From Bugula neritina (taxonomy: Eukaryota > Bryozoa > Gymnolaemata > Cheilostomatida > Bugulidae), in the NCBI GenBank assembly GCA_964035545.1, contig OZ037765.1, positions 4,091,698 to 4,155,697 on the forward strand: 64,000 nt of DNA, written 5' to 3'. This document shows, piece after piece, positions 42,601 to 54,600 of the stretch. The notes under the pieces are model-generated. The model was not told the origin of the DNA. It ran no database searches and saw nothing but the letters and a program-made list of their open reading frames with translations. The position numbers and the translations under genes are program-made. The number at the start of each line of letters is the position of its first letter. The stretch's first letter is position 1.

Positions 42601-45600
42601 GTCTTTGTATCGTTTTTGTAATGTATTATTGTGTTTAAAATATATACTCGTTCACTCGACTTATCCTGGTGCAGTTCTATAGCAAGTAATTAGACTCTCT
42701 GGATTGCATATCGACCCTAATTCTGGAAATCATAACATTATTTAATGAGATCACCTAGCTTTATTCAAGCTCATTCACTAGCCTAAAGAACTAAATAGTA
42801 CGCTAATAAAATTTAACCAAATTAGAAAAACTCAATATGCAGATAAAATTCAGCAAAATTTATCTATTAAAGACTTATTTTCATAATTTATTGAGACTTT
42901 CATACATAACTTCATCTTAATTATTTTAAAAGTAAAATAATATAATTTTCGAAGAACCAAATCAAATAATAATGCTCGCTAGTAGCACGTGGAAAAAGTA
43001 AAAGCACTTAGCCAATCAGGGCTCACCTGGCGAGTCAGTGATTGGCTGATCGCTCAACTTCAGCGATGACAGTTTGACATGTCGAACTTTCATCGCATCG
43101 CTAAAAACTGACAGTTGCGTTCAGAAATCAGACAGTTGTGACGTCACAGAGGTCATCGCTTAGCCTCGAAAACGCGTTCAAGATGGCGTTTCGGCTGTAG
43201 TGTGGCAGCTCCATTACTGGAATGTAGCACTAAAATAAAGAAATTGGGCTCGCTGAATAACTACCAGCCAATTAGGTGAAAATGCTGAGCAATGCTGAGC
43301 GACAAGTGCGAAAGTTTTCTCAACTCGCACAGTGGACACTTTTGCTACTTGTGATTTCAATTTTCGCATGCGAAAATACGCACAGTGTGGCTCTAGGCTA
43401 ACTGTGTGAAATGAAAATTTGAAGTTACAGAATAGCAGATGATTGATTATTAGTAGTCTATTGGTATAAATTTTTCAAGTTTCTATCAAGATTTGATGTG
43501 GTGTTGTATATTCATATACATGTTGTATTGTAATATTCTAGCCATATAATAAGCTATTAAAGGAATAGTCAGAAAAAGCTCTCAGCTACATATAACTATT
43601 TTTGATGTGTGTTATGTCTTTACTTGCCTCCTACCTCTCAACTAAATTGTATGTCATACACAATAAAATATATTTGTCATAATACTACATGTGGTTTGAG
43701 TATGTGTCTTGCAAGTAATCGGAAGATTTGTTCCCTTGAATCCATGTTTTGAAAAAGTTTATTGCTGTGTCTCCTGTGTTGTTTCTCTCTCTTTATATAG
43801 CTTATATTTTGTATTCTACAGATAACTCTGACAGTATAACCAACACAAAAATATTAAATTATGGTTCAGCTGGATATGCTTTCATGTTACTCTTCAACTA
43901 TAAGATAGAAGCAGACGGATATTTAGTTGGCTGGAAGTATATGATTGGTCATTCTATTGACTACTGTGACTCATATGCTGCTATCTGGAGACAGACAGGA
44001 GAAGGTAACTCTGCTGTATTCAATCTGGTTACAGAAACTCTACTCACACCTGAAGATGTATCTACAGGAGGAATCAGATTCCAGTTTGTGCAGAACTCTA
44101 CAGAAGTAGTTAGAAAAGGGGACTTTCTTGCTCTATATGTGGAATATGAGATGCGATCTCATTGTAAAGGTAACCTCGTCTCATTTAGACCAAGTGTGTC
44201 AGAAGATCCTCTAGCTTATATACAAGTACCTTATAAAAAAAACAGAGTAAACAGACTCACAGCTTCGAATGTTTCAACAGGACATAGAGCAGTAGCACTG
44301 AGAGCCTACATAGCAGGTAATACTATTATTATACTGGTGCAATAATGTTATAGTTTTCAGAATTAGGGTCGATGTGCAACCAAGAGAGTCTATTTATTAC
44401 TAGAGAAACTTCACCGTGATAAGTCGAGTAGATATCTATATATTTTAATACAAGAATACATAATAAAAGCTAATATACAACAGTTAATAATGCACACGTC
44501 TATTTAATTTACAGCACTATCCTCAACTGGCTAGTAGCGCGAAGCTACTACTATTATTCATGAGCGGCCTAGCTAATTGGTTAATACATTGTTCCGGGTC
44601 AATACGCAACCTTGCGTATTGTGTTGCTGGTAGCTCCACGAGCCACCACACTGCCCCCTCCAGCAGAAAGCCCTCTTTCTGATAAAAATATAATTCACAT
44701 AAAAACGTATACTTCGTTGTGGAGAGAGAGAACAATATAAAAGTATATACAAAAACCAACCGATAAAATATACAGGTATATATATAAAACGTGCACAATA
44801 TGTAATATGTAAAAGAAAGTCCTATTTACATGTAGAGTACGTGCCACCATAACGGTAGGGAATGCCACAGAGAGGTAGGGGAAGAGTAGTATGGAGTTGG
44901 AGATAGACTCATGTTAACTGTGGGCCGCCCGCTTCATGCGTTTAATAGACTCCTGTAGATACTTGAGTTCGCTGGATGCAGCATGAACGCGCGGAGCCAG
45001 TCTGTACACTTCTTGCTCTAGGTCGTGTGCCCTAGCTTCTACTTCGCGTAAGTTGCGGGCCAGGGGGGACGAACGAGAGGAAGTCTGCTGTCTGTGCCTT
45101 TTTCGTTCTGAGGACGGAAGTGGAGGAGGGAGTGTATACGCCTTTGTGTCTACCCTCTGTAGTACGACACAGGGAAATGTATGCGGGTGGCGTAGAGGAC
45201 TGTGAGGTGGAGAGTTAGTTGATTGTGTAGGTTTATCCGTGGCTCCAGAGATGATGGGTCGAGGGGAGGGAAAGCCTTGCTCTAGGCGAGACAGCCGAGC
45301 TGGGTCGGTGATGAGGGGTCTGATGGCGTTGAGAAATGCGGGATATGATGATTCGTCTACTTCGTAGACATGTCCTTGAAAACACTGCATAGTGCGTTGG
45401 TGACGCAGTAGGTAATCACGATTGTAACTATATTCTCCGCAGGGGCAGAACGTGGTGATGTAATGCTGCGGCAAGTGTACTTTCAGTCTGCGGTGGGTTG
45501 TAAATCGCTGCTGGCAGAGGTTACATTCGCGATTACTTTCACCTCCTTGATGAGTCCTAATCTCCCTCTCTGTGGCAGGGGTAATCCAGTTGGAGGTTGC

Positions 45601-48600
45601 TTCCAACTGGTGTGGCAGTTGCCTGGTTGTAGAAGTTGTTGGGGCCGGCTCTGGGTCCAACGCCATCTCTAGAGAAGGCATGCCCGGAGAGACGGGCGCG
45701 AGTGTGTCTACAAAAGTAGAATTATTGTTAGATCGCGGTGGATCTTTACAACATAATTCTAGTGACTGTCGACTGTTATTAGCCTGAGAGTCACAACTTT
45801 TGGAATGCACTCGAGGAACCGATGAATCATGTGTAGACTGACCAAGAACAGTGTCTAGCTCCAGGTCTAACAGACCGTCGGCCATTACAGTGTCCTCATC
45901 GTCATTCACATGAAACGTGGTTCCCAGTAATTCTGATTCAATCTGATGAATTAGTTCAGAATTTACTGGCATCGAGCTCGTTTCCATGAATAGGAATACA
46001 AGACTTATACTGGCTTACCTGTGAACTCGGTATTAATGTCCATACTCAACGTTCTTGGTAAGATTGAAGCTGGTTGTGAGATACGTCTGCCTTTGGCGAT
46101 GTCAGCGTAAGAAAAGGCTGAGCATCGTTTCTGAGGCACGAGGTCGGAACTATTTGCTTTACGCGCATTAATTCCTCCCACTATTTCGCCCTCGCAAAAG
46201 TTGATATTTGCGTGGGGTCCACAACTCCAACATTTTATCGTACGGTTTTCCCCTAGACTTTCATGCGTGCCGCTTTTAATGCAGTCACATACGAAGTCTT
46301 TTAAATATGGTGGGGGTTTACTCGTACGCTGTCCCCGTTCTAGGGGGAGTGACACGCTCGCCGGTTCGTTAGTAGGGGCCTCTAATGGCGTCTCTACTTC
46401 ACCGTTAGCGGTCACCTCTTCTTGTTCTCCGGATGGAGCCCCTCCCTCCGTGGGGGTTTGCACTTTCGGAACCGGCTCGGTTTCTCGAAGTGATGGAATT
46501 AGACTTGGCGGTGGCGGACACGCTTCTGTTGACAAAAGCTGTCGCTCCTCTCTCACCAAGTTTTCCTCCCGCGGTATGACCACTTCGTATTCAGGTCCAT
46601 GCCGCCGTCGCCCGCGCGTTGTTGTCTGCCTCCTAGGCTCCAACAACGGGGGGGCTTCTCCCACTGCGTCGGGGCTAGCCCAATACGGTTTCAAGCGAGG
46701 CTCATTCTGGATAGACACCTGTCCTGAGCGCTCAATCTTGTACGTATGGTTGGGCATAGCCTCGACGATCACGTAGGGTCCTACAAACTTAGGCTTCAGT
46801 TTATCAGCCTGTCCGCGACGCCTACGGTAATTGACCATCCACACCTTATCTCCCGTTTGGTAGAGAGGTGGTTCATCGGAATATTCGTGCCGCACCTTCC
46901 ACTGCTGTTCGCGCAGTATATCGTGTGCGGCCTTCATCCGTTCCACTAGTTCACTGGCATACTCGTGAACCGAGTTGTCTTGCTCTGGAACGTGGTAGGT
47001 AAGATGGTCAGGGACACGAGTCTCTCTCCCGAGCATCAAGAGGTTTGGGGTCTCACCAGTACTGGTGTGTGGAGTGCTACGGTATGCACGAATGACTTGC
47101 GGCAACACCGTATCCCATTCCTCTTGGCCTTGTCCAAGGAGGAGACTCCGGAGCGCATCACCTAGCATCCGGTTGTTGCGCTCCACCATCTTGTTACCTT
47201 GAGGGTGGTAGGGGGTGGTCCGGCTCTGATTTACTCCCCAGAGGTGGCAAAGGTCGCTCATCAGTTGAGACTGGAATTGAGCGCCTTGATCAGAGTGTAT
47301 CTGTTCGGGGAGGCCAAAATAACAGAATACATGTTGGTCTAGTGCCCTGGCCACTGTCGGGGCTGACGCATCTGAGATAGCCAGAGCATCCGCCCACCTA
47401 GTAAAGTGGTCGGTTAGTACTAAGATCCAACTATTGCCTCTGGGGGTCAGGGGCATGGGTCCGACCAGGTCTACAGCGACTACTTGCCAGGGCCTTCCAG
47501 CATATAACCTCCGCCGTCCTGCTTCACCAGGGGGACGGCTATGCTTACTGGCCTGGCAGATCTCACACTGTTTGACTCTGAGTCGGACGTCACGCTCCAT
47601 TTGTGGCCAATACCACCGGAGTCGTAATTTGGATATCACTCTCTTGACCTCTGCGTGGGCCTGTTTGTGAGTATCCCAAATCAACTCACGGCGGATGGCA
47701 GTGGGGCAGACTATCCTCCTCCTCTCGGGGTGTCTGCCGCTGGCGGCTAGAGAGATGGTTAGTAAACCATCTTGCCCGATCCGCAGCGAGTCCCAACGCT
47801 GACAGTATAGCCGGAACTCGGCGCATCCCTGTCTTATGCGTTCCTCGCTGGGTCGCCGCCCTTCCTTTTTGGCCCGATATATGTCTGCCACCACTCCAGG
47901 CAGCTCTCCTTGGAGCTTCTTCAGCTCTCGGACATTATCGGCCAGTACAGGATTGGCGCGGAGGTTTTGTACAACCTCCGGGGACTCGTCAATCTCCTGT
48001 CTTAGTTGACCCTGGTCCCAGTCAAACGGTGCTCCGTGGTGAGCCAGCGTCTCCAGCTCACATCGCGGGGGACCTCCATCTCTCCTCTCGATGTTGAGAC
48101 ACTGTTTGCAACCTCCCTCAGGTCGACGACTCAGACCATCCGCATTGCTGTGTCTTTTGCCCGGTCGATGTTCGATCCGGTATGAGAACTCAGCTAGGAT
48201 CTCGAGCCACCGGGCGACCTGACTAGAGGGCTCCGCTCTCTTGCACAACCAGATCAGCGAGGCATGATCTGTACGCAGCCGGAACTTCCTGCCATATAGG
48301 TATGGTCGGAAGTGCTTCACTGACTTGATTACTGCCAGCAGCTCCTTGCGGGTAGTGCAGTAATTTCGTTCAGCGGGTGAGAGAGACTTGCTGTAGTAGG
48401 CTACTACTACCTCTCGGCCTTCCTGCACTTGTGACAGCACAGCGCCAACATTTTGGTCACTGGTGTCTGTGTCGAGGATGTACTCTAGAGTGGGGTCTGG
48501 GTAGGCCAAGATGGGCGCCGTTAGTAGGCAGCCCTTGAGGCGGTCGAACGCTCCTTGTTCGACTGGGGTCCACTGCCACGTCACTCCCTTTGCGGTGAGC

Positions 48601-51600
48601 CGATTTAACGGCTGTGCTATGCCCGCAAAGTCTGGTATGTATTGCCTGTAATACCCTACCAGCCCCAAGAAAGCCCGGAGTCCGGTCAAGTCTTGGGGGG
48701 TGACCCAGTCTTCTATTGCCCGTACCTTCTCGGGATCCGTTGCCACGCCGTTTCGACCGACAACGTGCCCTAGGTACTTAACCTCTGGCTGCAATAGAGC
48801 GCACTTGGAAGGTTTGAGCTTAAGACCGGCACCTCGGAGTCTCTCAAGGACCTCCTGCAGACAACTGACATGCGTCTCGAAGTCTGGGGAGATCACGATG
48901 ACATCATCGAGGTAGACCAGCAGTGTCTTCCAATGGAGCCCGCTAAGGACTTGCTCCATCAGCCTCTGGAAGGTGGCCGGGGCGGAGGTTAACCCGAAGG
49001 GCAGCACCTTCCACTTCCACAACCCGTCCCGTGTGATAAACGCCGCTTTCTCCTGGGCGTCGGGACTCAAAGGGATATGCCAGTAGCCACTCAGCAAGTC
49101 TAACGTACTGAAGTACTTGCTGCCGGCTAGGGCGTCCAGTGACTCGTCAATACGAGGTAGAGATTAGGCGTCCTGTATGGTTACGTTGTTGAGTTTGCGG
49201 TAATCCACACAGAACCGCCAACTGCCGTCTTTCTTCCGGACCAGTACGACCGGTAAGCTCCACGCACTATGGGCCGGCTCTATGAGGCCGCGGTCCAGAA
49301 GATCCCGTACTTGTCGGCTAACCTCCTTCTCCGGCCCCAGCCTACGTGTGGGCTGCCGGACAGGGACTGTCCCTGCAGTCAGCAGTATTTCGTGTCTGAC
49401 AACTCCAGTCAGCCCCACGCCATGATCTCCGCTACTGAACACATCACCGTAGTCGCGTAGCAACTTCGCCATAGCTTGGCGTTCCTTGTTGCTCGCGCAG
49501 CCGCCACAGGCTGTTTCATATAACTCCCGGAGATGTGTTGGGACTGCCCCTCGTCCCTGAATCGGGTGTCGAGGGGGTGTCTCCGTCGCGTCACCCAGCG
49601 ACGGGCCCACGTCCTCTTCCTGGACGGAGTGGAACCGGCCCAGCATTGGCCCAGCTGGGAGCTAAATGGGCTCGGTAAAGGGGTTGACACACTGCACTAA
49701 GACCTCCCCTCGCTCAGTTAGTCGGTTCAAACTACTGGCGAGTTGGATCCTTTCGTGCGCGCCTTCAACGACCCCGAGCCTGGCTATCCGGTGGCTGTTC
49801 ACTCGGCAGTGGAAAGTAGCTCTGGAGCGTCCGGGCACGGTGCAGTTTCGAACTACCTGGACACCGCCCACCAAAGGACGCCCAAACTTATCCACACAGG
49901 CAAGTTCTCGCCCGCCCATCAGCACCACCGACTTGCTAAAGTCTATTCGGCACTGGTGTTGCTTCAAGAAGGGCATGCCGAGGATAGCATCCTCCTCCAG
50001 TTGGCTTATGACAAAGGTCTCCTGTACAGCCTGGTCTCGGACACGCCTGGGGAGCTCGATAATACCGTAAAAGGGAATACATGACCCGTCTGCCAGGGTG
50101 CCATGTTCCCCCGTATACGGTCGTACTCTATCCCTGTCCCGGCGGGCAGTGCTTCAAAGACTCTACGACTGAGAAGGTTGGTAGTACAACCGGAGTCGAG
50201 CAGGAAAGTGACGGCGTTGCCGGCCACCTTTCCAGGTAGGAAATAGCTCTCTCCATGTGGTTGTACTTTCACCCCCCCCGCATGTGCTGTCTTAGATTGG
50301 TAGGACGGCGGGGGTTTCACCCGTGGTTTGCAGGGTTTCCGGCGGCAAGGTTGGTGCCGGCGGGGTTTGGGGCTCTCCACTGGGCCTTCTGGCTCCATTT
50401 CAGTGGCGGGCTCCTCTTCCCGAGATAACCGGTGGAACCGGTTGGCGAGTGGCAGGGAGAAGGTACTCGGCCGTTGTGCGGGCCTACTAGTCCTGCGTGG
50501 TACCTGCCACTCGGGGGGAGTGTTCTGTCGTGTCCGTACGGACAGACGGCGGCGTGTCCCACCATACTCCTTTAGTTGCGGCCCGCGGGAGGGAGAGCGT
50601 CCGCGGGCCGTGACAGTTTAACGCCCCCTGGTTTTGGGGTCGTCCTTTCTGTCCATGGTCTCGACCAGCACTACTCCAGTCTGGCCCCACAGGTGTTGGG
50701 GGCAACCGCAGGGCCTGACCGGGGCCAGCGCCGGCCAGAATTGTTACCAGCTGTCCCAGCATCTCTACCATGCGGTCCACTTCGGCTTCCAGCGGGGGGC
50801 TTCGGGGCTTGTTGTAGCCCTGGCAGCACTTACTCCAACTACTGGTGGGTTCCGTTGTGCTCGATGCATTTGGGTAGCCAACAGGTAAGCTTCTCCAGCC
50901 TTCAGGGCATCCTCTATCCTGGTTATCCCTTTTGCTCGGAGCTGATGGTGTAGGCCCAGGTCATTGAGTGACTGGACAAAGGCGTCGTATGTGTAACGCT
51001 CTTGGTGTTGTGCGGGCAGATCGCCGTACGCAATCTGTGCTAGCTTCTTCACCGTCGCGGCATGTTCTTGTAGCAAGGTCCGTGGGGCGCGGCACAGCCT
51101 CTGTAGCTTAGTCCTAGCGTCTACTGCGGAGATACCAAAACGGGCCCGCAGCGCAGCCAGTATTCCGTTTACGTCCGTTCCCACTCCGTACGGCTTGGCT
51201 TGCTCCGTCAACGCCCTCCGCAATTGGATGAGGGCCACTCTATGCGGCCATTGAGCAATCTCCATTACTTCTCTAAATTCTTGTATAAACTGTTCGACAT
51301 CTTCTGACCCAGTAAAGGTGGGAGCTTTCAAGCAATATCTATAAGCTTCTTCTCCCTCACGATTCACAGGATTAACATCATTTCTACGCTCACCTTCTAC
51401 TGGGGGTGGTTGCATTCTAGCATTTTCAGTCTCCATCTTTGATGTGCACTATCCCACCGCTGCCACCACTGTTATAGTCTCAGAATTAGGGTCGATGTGC
51501 AACCAAGAGAGTCTATTTATTACTAGAGAAACTTCACCGTGATAAGTCGAGTAGATATCGTTATATTTTAATACAAGAATACATAATAAAAGCTAATATA

Positions 51601-54600
51601 CAACAGTTAATAATGCACACGTCTATTTAATTTACAGCACTATCCTCAACTGGCTAGTAGCGCGAAGCTACTACTATTATTCATGAGCGGCCTAGCTAAT
51701 TGGTTAATACATTGTTCCGGGTCAATACGCAACCTTGCGTATTGTGTTGCTGGTAGCTCCACGAGCCACCACAATAATATATAAATTGTTGTTTACAAGC
51801 ACAGCACGCTTTTCAGCTATTTTAGGTCTGCTTTTGTGTAAATTTTACCCATACTTGAACTAACTGGGTACTCATTTGCTATTGGCTATGAATTTTTTTT
51901 GTATATGATGACTTCCCTTCAAGTTTAAAGCTCAGTTTCAAGTTTAGTGATCAAAGTATACTAATATTAGCAGACATTCTGCTGGTTGTTTATTTCTACA
52001 TGCTTCTTGCAACAATTTTCAACATTCATAATTAATTTGCCCAGTTTTCTGAAAATACAAATTAGATAGAAATTTTGAACTTTGATTCAGTTTGGTGATT
52101 AAGCTGTGTATTGCAGCTGCCAAGAGTAGTATGCAATGAAAGTCAGCAATAGTTATTATTAGTTATACCAACAATTTCGGAGCTGGCTGGAAATCTCATC
52201 AGCAAGTGATCAGAAGTTTTAAATTCTTTAAATTGTGATCCAAAAAAATGTTTGAGCATGTGTAGTGGAAATTCATAATGTAGAGTTATCTTCTTTTTGA
52301 TATTCTTATCGTTTGTAATAATTAATATCAATGCTAGAACTTTGTTTTCCGAAACTCCGAGTCCCGAAGTCATCATTTGGGACTGGAAGTGGTTAGAAAT
52401 TCTAAATTCTTTAAATAATTATAATTAGAAAAATTGTTTGAGCATGCAACGCTCAAATAGTGTGTAGTGTGGTAAATATTAAGAGTTATCCCCCTTGACA
52501 CTTTACTTATGGCTATTTTTCTAAATACTGTAATCATAGCTAATTATGTAGCGTAACTTTCTAATACCTTAAACACTATGGCTAATGTTGAGCTTTTAAC
52601 ATAGTAAATAGTTAATCCCCTTTCCCCCAATTACAAGTTACAATACGCATACACTTGGTTGGGTTCATTTTTGTTGATTCATGTAAACCGACAGTTGGAC
52701 CGATTTCGGCAGGTGGATGCAGGCAGACCGAAAGTCGGTTACCGATATTTCCAGTGTCGGTTACCGACATGACGAATGTCGGTATCCCCTGCCGAACATC
52801 GCCCGCTGTCGGTAGAAGGTTCTAGAGGTCCTTTGTTCTACCAGTATAAAAGGACACGCATTTTAGAGCTTCAGTCACTTGCGGACTGGAGCTCACACTG
52901 GATACTTCTCACTGCTACAATAAAGTACTGCAAGCAGACGGCAACCTCTCTCTCTTGTCTCTTCTATAACAAGGAGTTATGTTCTCTGCCTGATTTCATT
53001 CTATCACCCACAAAACTACTACAGTAGTATGTGTGCGGGTGTATTTTAATAAAATGAGATTATTTATAAGGAAACTATCCATTTATAAACTCTTTTAATA
53101 AAGCCATGTTAATAGGATACTTGGCATTTGTTGTAAATTGTAGTAAAGGAATAATTATTATACTTCCGTGCTGTTTATTTTTATTAGAAATTCTGAAGCT
53201 ATCTGGAGACCCAGTATCTTCTCACACAGATGTGTCACCAGGAGAAATCAAAATCACATGGGAATTCCCAGCTACTGCACCTAATAAGGAGCTCACAACT
53301 ACTCATTTTAAAATAGAATGTTCAGACAACTCCAACTTCAACACAATAATAAGCTCTAAATTAGTTTCTATAGACTACAGAGAGACTGTGATTAGTAATC
53401 TGAATATACAACAACCTTACTATGCTAAAGTATCTACTGTGAGAAATTATAATGGTGAAGAGTTAATACAAGATGTCTATACAGTCAGCTCTCTATTCTG
53501 TGCAGGTATGAATATTTGACTAGTAACAATGTGTATAAAACTATACCATTTCTTAAAATTTAATCCACATTGTTGTATTGGGGTCAGTTAGTTAATTCAC
53601 TGAAGATGTAACTTCATTCTCACATATTATAGAAAGAGGTAAATTAACACCTGAAGATATTATCATAAAAGAAAGTGGGATTCTGAAACCAGAAGAAGAG
53701 AGAATAGTTACTGTGTCTATACCTTCACTAGTAAGTTTATATTTTATATCTTTGCTTATATTTCAGCTTTAGTATTAGGTTGGAAATTATATTTTGAGCA
53801 TAGTCTTGCAATTACTTATAAACATTACTATTATTATTACTGTGTCAATATTATTTGGGTAGGTTTGTTTAATAATCATAATTAATTTATAATTGGTTCA
53901 CAATTCACACTGTTTAGATTATTCTGACGCCATAGCCACCTACTTCTAGCTGCTGAGTTATTCAATAGTGTTCCTAAATTAAGGCTAATATTATTTAAAC
54001 TCATTCCCTGTAACAGGAAGCTGATGACTGTGTATCCAGTGTTACATTAACTTATGGAAGTGGACAATTATCCAATCAGATAAAGGCAGGACCATGGACT
54101 TTCACTAAACAGCAAGGTGTGACCTTTGAACTGACTATTAAAGTAGAACTACGAGATGGACATGAGAATATAATATGGCAGGAAACATACACAACTAGTA
54201 AAGGTGAGTAGAAGTTATTGCTATTAGCCTAGGGCCACACGGTGCGTATTTTCGCATGCGAAAATTGAAATCACAAGTAGCAAAGGTGTCCACTGTGCGC
54301 GTTGAGAAAACCTTCGCACTTGTCGCTCTGCATTCTCAACGCAAGTGCGAATCGTCTCTGTCGTCGTCACCTAATTGGCTGATAGTTATTCAGTGAGCCC
54401 AACTTCTTTATTTTAGTGCTACATTCCAGTAAATTGCGTTTTATTGAAAGCGAGTGCGATTTAAAAATGAAAGCTTTATTTATCACGCATCACTGACGCT
54501 ACAGTGGACACCTTTGCTACTTGCGATTTCAATTTTCGCATGCGAAAATACGCACCGTGTGGCCCTAGGCTTAGTGAATTATTATTATGTACCAAGTGGA

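Larger units (their letters stand above)
35266..42737 (+). mobile_element. Ty3/Gypsy LTR retrotransposon G2 (decayed, mosaic)
   Basis: 7,472 bp on the plus strand with 307-bp LTRs (TG...CA) that differ at about five positions, and TTAT on both sides (35262-35265, 42738-42741). It contains gag, pol and ORF3 relics with frameshifts and a nonsense codon. The LTRs, gag and ORF3 are strongly diverged from G1/G3. In contrast, pol from about 37600 to 40860 is almost the same as in G1, which suggests recombination between subfamilies. Confidence 0.93.
34816..43398. mobile_element. PIF/Harbinger-like MITE interrupted by Gypsy element G2
   Basis: The ends are inverted repeats (left GCCTTGGGTCACACGGTGCG, right end complementary with a few changes), containing the palindrome TTTTCGCATGCGAAAA. 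It is flanked by TAA at 34813-34815 and 43399-43401, a TWA-type 3-bp duplication. Removing G2 leaves roughly 1.1 kb without an ORF. A compact 344-bp relative is at 54227-54570. Confidence 0.8.
44346..51773 (-). mobile_element. Ty3/Gypsy LTR retrotransposon G3 (same subfamily as G1, decayed pol)
   Basis: 7,428 bp on the minus strand with LTRs of 305 and 304 bp and ATAA on both sides (44342-44345, 51774-51777). It lies 29 bp after the splice donor of gene B exon 4. ORF3 and the RT-to-integrase half of pol are open. Gag and the 5' half of pol carry frameshifts and stops. Confidence 0.93.
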
